Part shown: in pieces, positions 58,334 through 64,000 of the stretch | How the letters are laid out: the number at the start of each line of letters is the position of its first letter | Position numbering within the stretch: the stretch's first letter is position 1 | DNA from: JALYXV01 sp963791545 | GTDB taxonomy: Bacteria; Actinomycetota; Acidimicrobiia; Acidimicrobiales; Palsa-688 | DNA: 64,000 nucleotides | NCBI GenBank assembly: GCA_963791545.1 | Contig: CAWBSR010000015.1 | Location: forward strand, 1 to 64,000 | Reading direction: 5' to 3' | Translations under genes and position numbers: made by a program | The notes under the pieces: generated by a model | What the model saw: only the letters and a program-made list of their open reading frames with translations | Database searches by the model: none | Told to the model about the DNA's origin: nothing

Positions 58334-59296
58334 CTACCGACCAGGGTCGCCACGCAGCGGGTCCTCGCGGCGGCGGCCGACCGCCTCCATCTCCCGGCAC
58401 AGCCCGTTGGCCCGGCCCGACACCGTGATGGCGACGTCGTCGAACCCGGCTTCGGTCAGAAGGGCGATGAGAGAGTCCCGTGAATACATGTTGAAATGAA
58501 AATCTCCGTCGTACTCCTGCCCGCCAAAGGTCACCTCTCGCAGGTCGGAAAATGAAAATTCGCCTTTGGCGTAGGCGTCGAGCATGGATTCGGAGTCGGG
58601 CACCACGACGACCAGGCTTCCCTCGGGCTTGAGGATGGAGCGCCAGTACGGCAGCAGCGACCGGCGGACCTCCTCGACGGGGAAGTGCTCGAGTAGGTGG
58701 GCACAGAAAAGGGTGCTGACCTCGCCTGGGCCGAAGGGCAGCGCTCGGATGTCGGCGACAATGTCAATCCCGGGAAGTTCCCGGGCATCCACGTTGAGAT
58801 ATCCGTCGGCCGGGAGGTGGCCGGCGCCCAAGTTGAGCCGGATGTCGTCGCCGAAGCTACGGAGCTTGGCTTCGTTGAGCACCTTGGGTCCGACGACCAC
58901 GGCCGGATGCTCATCCGACGAGGCGCTTGAGACACCGATGCCCTGGGAGCGGCCGCCGTAGCGCAACTCGAAAAGCAGCTCTCGTCGAACGAGTTCGACC
59001 CGTCCCTCAATCCGGTCGAGGCGGCGGACCTGTTCGGCGGCATACTCCTGGGTCGCCCGGAGGCCGTCGAGCATCGCCGTCGAGTCGGCCTTGAGCTTCT
59101 GGACGTCGGACCACGTCTCGCCGTGGGCCGCCTCCAGCGCCCCCAACCGGGGCCCGATGGCCCGGGTGACCATCGAAATGACCAGCCGGGCGACGGGCCG
59201 GGCCGCCCTCGTAACGGCCCTGGTGGCCCTGGCGGCGCCGGACTTGTTGGCCTTGGTGGCCGCCTTGGCAGCCTTGGCGTCGGGCCTCAGTTTCAT
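58334..59296 (-). CDS. Methyltransferase with TRAIGPRL coiled-coil N-terminus
   Basis: A 320-aa protein from ATG 59296. Residues 5-30 are Lys/Ala-rich; MVTRAIGPRLGALEAAHGET (about 42-61) then a coiled coil (RLDRIEGRVELVRRELLFEL) follow. The methyltransferase core is IRLNLGAGHLPADGYLNVDA, LPFGPGEVSTLFCAHLLEHF and LKPEGSLVVVVPDSESMLDA. The N-terminal module is shared with the 120-aa protein at 29934. Typical of predicted glycan methyltransferases. It is 40 bp downstream of the methyltransferase at 59337 on the same strand. Confidence 0.87.
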   Translation of the reverse strand: MKLRPDAKAAKAATKANKSGAARATRAVTRAARPVARLVISMVTRAIGPRLGALEAAHGETWSDVQKLKADSTAMLDGLRATQEYAAEQVRRLDRIEGRVELVRRELLFELRYGGRSQGIGVSSASSDEHPAVVVGPKVLNEAKLRSFGDDIRLNLGAGHLPADGYLNVDARELPGIDIVADIRALPFGPGEVSTLFCAHLLEHFPVEEVRRSLLPYWRSILKPEGSLVVVVPDSESMLDAYAKGEFSFSDLREVTFGGQEYDGDFHFNMYSRDSLIALLTEAGFDDVAITVSGRANGLCREMEAVGRRREDPLRGDPGR

Positions 59297-59336
59297 GGAC
59301 CGCCAAAGGGTACCCGGGCTCGGGAGACGGCCGCCG

Positions 59337-60731
59337 TCATCGGGCCTTTCCGGAGCGCCAGCCCCGTCCGCCGGGAACGGTCCCCGTCTTGCGCAGGAAC
59401 AGGGCGATGCTCGTGATGTCGGCCCGGTCGGGGATGCGCACCACGATGTGGGGCTTGGCGATGCCGCCGTGCGGGGCCTCGGCTTCGTCGGGCATTTTGA
59501 CGGGCCGCCGGCGGTAGTAGTCGGGGAGCGACAGGTCCGGCATCTGGACCAGGCGCAGCCGGGGAACGGGCCGCAACAGATACTCGTAGATACATCGAAG
59601 GTTGAAATACTCAGCGTCAAAGGTGCTGTGTTCGGCGGCCGGGTCGTCGGGCAGGACGTACTCGGTGATGACCGAGGCCACCCCGCCCGGCCGCAGGACC
59701 CGTTCGATCTCTCGCATAGACCGGGTGGCGCCTTGATGGCCGCCGAAATGCTCGATGGACGAGCACGACCAGACGACGTCGAACGACTCGTCGGGGAAGT
59801 CCAGATGGGTTCCGTCCATCCGGAGGAAGGTCAGGCGGTCCTCGGGATAGGGATACGGAGCGAACTCCTTGGGGTCCTCCAGGATCCGGGGATTGCCCTC
59901 ACGCCCCGTCCACTCGTCGTCCACCGGGTACAGGTCAGTGGCGACGACCTCCGCCACCCGGTTGGCCAGGAAGAACGAGAGAGGCTCCCATCCCACGCCT
60001 ACCCCGAGCGCCCGAACATTGGGCCTGATCATGCCCAGGCAGTCGAGGCCATAGACGGTCTGGACCCACTCCCACGCCTTGCGGTGCACGAAGTCGGGCG
60101 GGGTGTAACCGGGTGTGGCATCGAGGGCGGCCCTGGCCGCCACCCAGTCCCGGTCGTACCACTTGAGGACGTCGGTGAGCTGGTTCAGCTGGGCGTCGCT
60201 ATACGGATCGGGGTCCACCCGCCCCCGGATGCGTTCCGCCAGCTCGCCGGCCCGGCAGTCGGCGACATATGCCCCCTGCAGCCATGCTTCATTGGCCTGG
60301 CGGCCCTCCGGTGAGGCGCGGGCGGAGCCCCGCAGCCTCGACCCCCGCAGCCTGAACCCCCGCCGCCTGGACGCCCGCAGCCTGAACCCCCGCCGCCTGG
60401 ACGCCCGCGACCTGGGCGCTCCCAATCTCACGGTCACCGGGACCGCCACCCACCCTGATGGCAGGGCCAGCTCCAACACCCGGCTCCGCTGGCGCTCGCA
60501 CCACAAATCGAGCCGGTACCGCTTGCCGGCCACCGTGATCTCGACGGTCGCGCCATGGGGGTTCTCCACGAATACCAGCCCCAGGCACCGACCCTTGGCC
60601 TTGAAGGTCACACTGTCCCCGGGGCGGCGGAGCGCGACGGCCCGGCCTGCCAGCAGCTGCGGGGCCGGGCAGATTTCGGCACCGCCCCCGAGCCGGGACC
60701 GCCCCGGCTCGAAGATCGGCAGGTAATCCAT
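59337..60731 (-). CDS. Methyltransferase with beta N-terminal domain and basic repeat linker
   Basis: A 464-aa protein from ATG 60731. Residues 1-105 look like a small beta domain (ALRRPGDSVTFKAKGRCLGL, VEITVAGKRYRLDL). Residues about 105-140 are an Arg-rich repeat (S-R-R-R-G-F-R-L-R-A) from 30-bp DNA units at about 60330-60420. The methyltransferase core is VRALGVGVGWEPLSFFLANR, VVATDLYPVDDEW, VVWSCSSIEHFGGHQGATRS and LRPGGVASVITEYVLPD. The core pairs with the protein at 55479. The repeat probably varies in length between strains. Confidence 0.86.
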   Translation of the reverse strand: MDYLPIFEPGRSRLGGGAEICPAPQLLAGRAVALRRPGDSVTFKAKGRCLGLVFVENPHGATVEITVAGKRYRLDLWCERQRSRVLELALPSGWVAVPVTVRLGAPRSRASRRRGFRLRASRRRGFRLRGSRLRGSARASPEGRQANEAWLQGAYVADCRAGELAERIRGRVDPDPYSDAQLNQLTDVLKWYDRDWVAARAALDATPGYTPPDFVHRKAWEWVQTVYGLDCLGMIRPNVRALGVGVGWEPLSFFLANRVAEVVATDLYPVDDEWTGREGNPRILEDPKEFAPYPYPEDRLTFLRMDGTHLDFPDESFDVVWSCSSIEHFGGHQGATRSMREIERVLRPGGVASVITEYVLPDDPAAEHSTFDAEYFNLRCIYEYLLRPVPRLRLVQMPDLSLPDYYRRRPVKMPDEAEAPHGGIAKPHIVVRIPDRADITSIALFLRKTGTVPGGRGWRSGKAR

Positions 60732-60735
60732 GTCC

Positions 60736-60858
60736 CGGGAGGCTACGGGGCCTCGCGCATAGGCGGCTTCGGGGCCCTCCCGGGAGGCTACGGGGCCTCG
60801 CGCCTAGGCGGCTTCGGGGCCCTCCCGGGAGGCTACGGGGCCTCGCGCCTAGGCGGCC
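60736..60858. repeat. 45-bp tandem repeat, 2.7 copies
   Basis: The unit begins CGGGAGGCTACGGGGCCTCG. Copy 1 (60736-60780) and copy 2 (60781-60825) differ at one base; copy 3 is partial. Unit junctions create CCTCCCGGGAGG palindromes. It fills the 146-bp gap between two minus-strand genes and may form hairpins that separate their expression. Confidence 0.92.
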
Positions 60859-60877
60859 ACGAGGTGGAGAGCCGGGC

Positions 60878-62689
60878 TCAACCTCCGTCCGCCGTCAGCC
60901 CGTTGCCCAGCGTCGCCGTCACGGCGAACGAATTACTCGCGGGAGCCCGGGCGACCGTCGAGCTCTGACCGGCGGGGAACAGGTCGGCGGCGATCTGCTG
61001 GCAGGTGACCTCCCCGTAGCCCTTGCCGAGACCGCTCGGGTACTGGGTCATTATGGCCAGCGAGTAACGGATGCCCGCGATGATGCCGAGGCAATTGATC
61101 CTCCAGTCGCCAGGGTCCGGGTACCAACCGTTCTTGACCGCCGAGCCGGGAATGGCAGCGTCGATTCCCCAGGTCTGGGAGGGGATGACGTGATGCATCT
61201 CGTTCAAGATGGTGCTGGTGGCCCCCGGCCCCAATACCCCGACGGCCAGTTTCGCCAGCACCGTGGCCATGTCCTGGCTCGTGCTGCGCGTGAAGGCCCA
61301 CGCCTCGGGATTGCCCGGATTGGCGACGGTGTTCGTCGCCCCCAGCGAGCGCATGAAGGGAATAATCCCCCGGCTCCCCCCGGCTTCGTTCCAAAGGGCA
61401 GTGGCCGCATTGTTGTCGGACTGCGTGATCATCAGATGGAGTAACGAGGCCTCCGATGAGGTGAGACCGCGATGCTGAGAATTGGCGAGGTTGAATATGG
61501 CCATCGCAATGGGGACTTTGACCACCGACGCCGTACCTACCTGGCCGTTGGCGCCGGCGCTCGAATATTGGGCGCCGGTCGAGGTGTCGATGATCGCGAA
61601 GCTGGCGAAACCGGCTCGGCTGGACGCGTAGGCGGCCGCGGCCGGGACCCGCTGGGCCAGCTGGCTGGTCGGGAAATAGCCGTAGCACCGGTTGTCGGTC
61701 CCCCAGGCCAGGACGTAGGGCTGGCTCACCAAAGTCGTCGGCACTCCGGGGGCGCCTTGTAGGAAGTCCGACGGCGACCCTTGCACCGCCCAGGGGCTCC
61801 ACCCGGCGTCGTAAGTGGTGGCGTACAAGTGGTGATCGGTTCCGTGCACGAACACGGTTTCCCGGACGTGGCCGTCCGCGGGGCCGCCGTTCCAGGAGGT
61901 GGCCGCTGGCGCCGCGTTGAGCGTCCCCGCTTCCGTCCCCGGCGGCTGGAACCAGTCGGTCCAGCCAGAGTTCAACATGAATGCCTGCCACAGCTTGTTG
62001 TCCTGGCCCCGATAGAACACGTCCAGGCGGCCGGGACCAGAAGTGCTGACCGCGGGATGTTCGCCGATAGTCGCTGGCATGGAAGGTGTCCCGATCGCCA
62101 GCCAGGCGCCACTCCACTTATTGGCGTCGAGATCCCGCCAGTAGAAGTGGGAGTCCGTTCCCAGCACCACCAGGTCAATCCGCCCGGGCGCCCAACTGGT
62201 GACGGCCGGAGCCGAAGCGAGAACGCCGTCAGTTCCGAGGGGCTGTGACCAGGTGGTCCATTGACAGCCGCTACACGCAGTCGAGCGTTGCCACAGCTTC
62301 CTGTCGCGGCCGGTCACGAACAGGTCGATCCGTCCGGGACCCCACGAGACGACCGATGGCGCGTACATGAGGCCCCCGGGGGGCGCACCGAGCGACCCCC
62401 ACGGGATGCTCTGGGTTGACCACCAGACGCTGCCATCGGTGCCGACCACAAACGCCACCGGCCCCAGGTCGGGCAGCCGCACCGTGGCGGGAGGCGACGC
62501 GAGGGTGCCGTCGGGACGGAAAAGGGTGCTGTCCGGATAGGGCCCGGCTGGCAATGCCCGGGCCGGGGAGGCGCGCAGCCCGAGGGTGACCAGGCTGGCA
62601 GGCAGGAGGGCGAGCAGGGCGCCGGCCACGGTGAGCCAGCGTCGGCGACGGGGGGGGAGGGCGGCCACCCGCCTGAGGTTAAACCGCAA
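60878..62689 (-). CDS. Secreted PLL-propeller/class A beta-lactamase-like fusion, copy B
   Basis: A 603-aa paralogue of the protein at 56418, similar along the whole length. TTG 62689 gives MRFNLRRVAALPPRRRRWLT and a signal peptide ending ARA. Propeller blades occupy residues about 50-335 (VSWGPGRIDLFVTGRDRKLW); the hydrolase has TASVVKVPIAMAIFN (S-x-x-K), MITQSDNNAATALWNEAGG (S-D-N) and GSAVKNGWYPDPGDW (K-N-G). The end, NGLTADGG, matches the other copy's M-T-A-D-G-G and may be a sorting or anchoring tail. No strong ribosome binding site is visible, so the start is tentative. Confidence 0.88.
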   Translation of the reverse strand: MRFNLRRVAALPPRRRRWLTVAGALLALLPASLVTLGLRASPARALPAGPYPDSTLFRPDGTLASPPATVRLPDLGPVAFVVGTDGSVWWSTQSIPWGSLGAPPGGLMYAPSVVSWGPGRIDLFVTGRDRKLWQRSTACSGCQWTTWSQPLGTDGVLASAPAVTSWAPGRIDLVVLGTDSHFYWRDLDANKWSGAWLAIGTPSMPATIGEHPAVSTSGPGRLDVFYRGQDNKLWQAFMLNSGWTDWFQPPGTEAGTLNAAPAATSWNGGPADGHVRETVFVHGTDHHLYATTYDAGWSPWAVQGSPSDFLQGAPGVPTTLVSQPYVLAWGTDNRCYGYFPTSQLAQRVPAAAAYASSRAGFASFAIIDTSTGAQYSSAGANGQVGTASVVKVPIAMAIFNLANSQHRGLTSSEASLLHLMITQSDNNAATALWNEAGGSRGIIPFMRSLGATNTVANPGNPEAWAFTRSTSQDMATVLAKLAVGVLGPGATSTILNEMHHVIPSQTWGIDAAIPGSAVKNGWYPDPGDWRINCLGIIAGIRYSLAIMTQYPSGLGKGYGEVTCQQIAADLFPAGQSSTVARAPASNSFAVTATLGNGLTADGG

Positions 62690-62724
62690 AATGAAAGGCG
62701 GTTGTGAACTCCGTCCCTGGCGCC

Positions 62725-64000
62725 CTATTGCGGACCGAGGTCGACGAGATAGTTGGGCCCATAGCGGGTGGCGGTTGCGCCGGCCCCGAGCTGGCCAATG
62801 AGGGAGGTCGCCTCCGACTCGGTGAACATCGGGAATCCCGCCTGGAGCCCGACGTGGACGATCAGGTACCGGACCCGCCGCTCCCGGAGCCGGGCCCGGG
62901 CGGCCGGAGCTGGAAGGGCCGCCAGCCGCTCGGCGTCGTCGGAATAGGTCGCGGGCCGGTACTGCGAGTACCCGTTCAGCCGAGGGTGCCAGTCGATGGT
63001 CGACCAGACCATCCGGGGCGGCTCGGTGAACGCCCAGCGCGGGGAGTCGGTCGCCGGGTCGGCCATTGGTAGCTCCACGACCAAGCCGTTGGGGCGGTGG
63101 CTGAGGGCCTGGTAGACGGCCAGGGTGAGGCTGTCCTGGGGGAGGTTGGCCCAGGGGAGGGGCCCGGCCAGCTCCGCCAGGACGGCCAGGCAGGCCACCG
63201 CCGCGACGGCCACCCGGAGCCAGGCCGGCCGCAGTCGTCGGAGGATGGCGTCGAGCCCGGCGCCGGCCAGCACCGCCCCCGCCAGCAGGGTGACCGCGGC
63301 CAGCCGGGCCGGTGCCCGGATACCGGAGAATCCAGGGACGTCACGGTAGAAGAACCGCCACGGCGTCCACTGTCCGTGGGCGCTGGCCCCCGCCGCCAGG
63401 ATTACCGCGGCGACGCCGATCGCGACGGTCAAGGCGATGAAGCGCCGCCGGGCGGCCGGTCGCACCACCGGGGCCACCGGGGCCGCCGGGGCCGCCGGAT
63501 GGGCGGGGGCGGCCGGATGGGCGGGGGTTGCCGGATGGGCCGGGGCCGCCGGATCGTCGCCCCGGCGGCGTCGAGCACCGCGCCCGCCGAGAACCAGGGC
63601 GACGGCGCCGACCGCGGCCAGCGCCATCACCATGAAGCCGGGAAAGAGGTGCCGCTCGGACGCCCCGGGGGAGTTGTCGGCGGCCAGGCGCCCATACAGG
63701 TAGCTGCCCGGCGTGGGCCGCACCAGGTCGCGAGCGTGGAGGCTCAAGGCGGTGGCCGGCGGCGCCTGGCGCACCGCTTGGCGGACGTCGTGATAGGGGA
63801 TGAAGCTGGGCGCCGCGATCAGGGTGATGACGGCCGCCACCGCCAGCGCCAGCCCGAGCGAGCCGGTGATGCGCCCTCGAAGCGAGATCAGCCACCCGAT
63901 CACGACGACGACGACCGCCACCGCGTACACGCCGACCCAGGACTGGGCGCCGAGCAAGATGGCCAGATTGACCAGCCCGAGGCCGATCGCGACGCTGACG
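62725..64000 (-). CDS. Large polytopic membrane protein (GT-C-like), copy B, partial
   Basis: The C-terminal 425 residues of a paralogue of the 631-aa protein at 53143; the N-terminus lies beyond the window. Matching blocks: VITLIAAPSFIPYHDVRQAV, SERHLFPGFMVMALAAVGAV, GIRAPARLAAVTLLAGAVLA, MVWSTIDWHPRLNGYSQ and the end ATRYGPNYLVDLG. A cytoplasmic loop is an A-H-P-A-A/T-P repeat from 15- to 30-bp DNA units (about 63465-63550). It lies 36 bp from the TTG of the propeller-hydrolase on the same strand, so the two are probably co-transcribed. Confidence 0.82.
   Translation of the reverse strand, partial: VSVAIGLGLVNLAILLGAQSWVGVYAVAVVVVVIGWLISLRGRITGSLGLALAVAAVITLIAAPSFIPYHDVRQAVRQAPPATALSLHARDLVRPTPGSYLYGRLAADNSPGASERHLFPGFMVMALAAVGAVALVLGGRGARRRRGDDPAAPAHPATPAHPAAPAHPAAPAAPVAPVVRPAARRRFIALTVAIGVAAVILAAGASAHGQWTPWRFFYRDVPGFSGIRAPARLAAVTLLAGAVLAGAGLDAILRRLRPAWLRVAVAAVACLAVLAELAGPLPWANLPQDSLTLAVYQALSHRPNGLVVELPMADPATDSPRWAFTEPPRMVWSTIDWHPRLNGYSQYRPATYSDDAERLAALPAPAARARLRERRVRYLIVHVGLQAGFPMFTESEATSLIGQLGAGATATRYGPNYLVDLGPQ

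Noticed and set aside
60555..60968. Plus-strand frame with a Gly-Ala-Ser-Arg-Leu-Gly-Gly repeat
   Set aside because: Produced by the 45-bp tandem repeat, with no ribosome binding site; flanks are antisense to real genes.

Overview
The window is high-GC (roughly two-thirds G+C) bacterial DNA with GTG/TTG starts and many 1-8 bp stop/start overlaps. The gene order mec-cysO-cysM-murI-MBL phosphodiesterase-rph-rdgB matches the Mycobacterium tuberculosis Rv1334-Rv1341 block apart from a missing rhomboid gene. This, with the M67/CysO/CysM cysteine route and a mimABCD-type accessory operon, points to an actinobacterium. A deep non-mycobacterial lineage such as Acidimicrobiia is plausible, but that is inference.

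Positions 1-21.7 kb are an accessory region. It starts with two small genes carrying single-base frameshifts (DUF6933- and DUF2905-like), then a phospholipase D-like protein, a divergent cupin/TetR pair and a NERD-domain protein. A minus-strand three-gene operon (11499->7026) follows, with its own sigma70-like promoter. Its large product has IPT/TIG-like N-terminal domains, a helical middle with a long hydrophobic segment, and a C-terminal stretch reminiscent of the TcB-binding domain of Tc toxins. I regard it as the best candidate for an undescribed system. Next come an IS6-family element that cut off the end of a plasmid/ICE-like gene, an operon (amidohydrolase, DUF59 protein, alcohol dehydrogenase) that normally accompanies a propane-type diiron monooxygenase absent here, a MITE-like inverted-repeat element, an operator-linked HTH gene, a decayed recombinase and a DDE transposase-like gene. 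These end beside the 3' end of ssrA.

Positions 21.7-35.6 kb are mostly core genes. They are ssrA (tmRNA), an M50 protease whose stop codon lies inside ssrA, smpB, the cysteine/murI/rph/rdgB block, gmd, a fused GT2-GT4 glycosyltransferase, a J-domain membrane protein, a flippase-like membrane protein and a solitary clpP.

Positions 35.6-64 kb are a surface-glycan island around a tRNA-Leu(UAG). A secreted DUF1906 protein with PLL-type beta-propeller repeats is followed by a long plus-strand run: methyltransferase, Wzm/Wzt-type ABC exporter with a carbohydrate-binding Wzt C-terminus, then alternating GT4 glycosyltransferases and methyltransferases with helical N-termini. Two neighbouring GT4 genes share a 695-bp block that differs at one base and has different codon usage from its surroundings. 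The last 11 kb contain two copies each of a large polytopic membrane protein and of a secreted PLL-propeller/class A beta-lactamase-like fusion, separated by methyltransferases and GC-rich tandem repeats. The island probably makes, modifies, exports and recognises a methylated, deoxyhexose-containing cell-surface polysaccharide.
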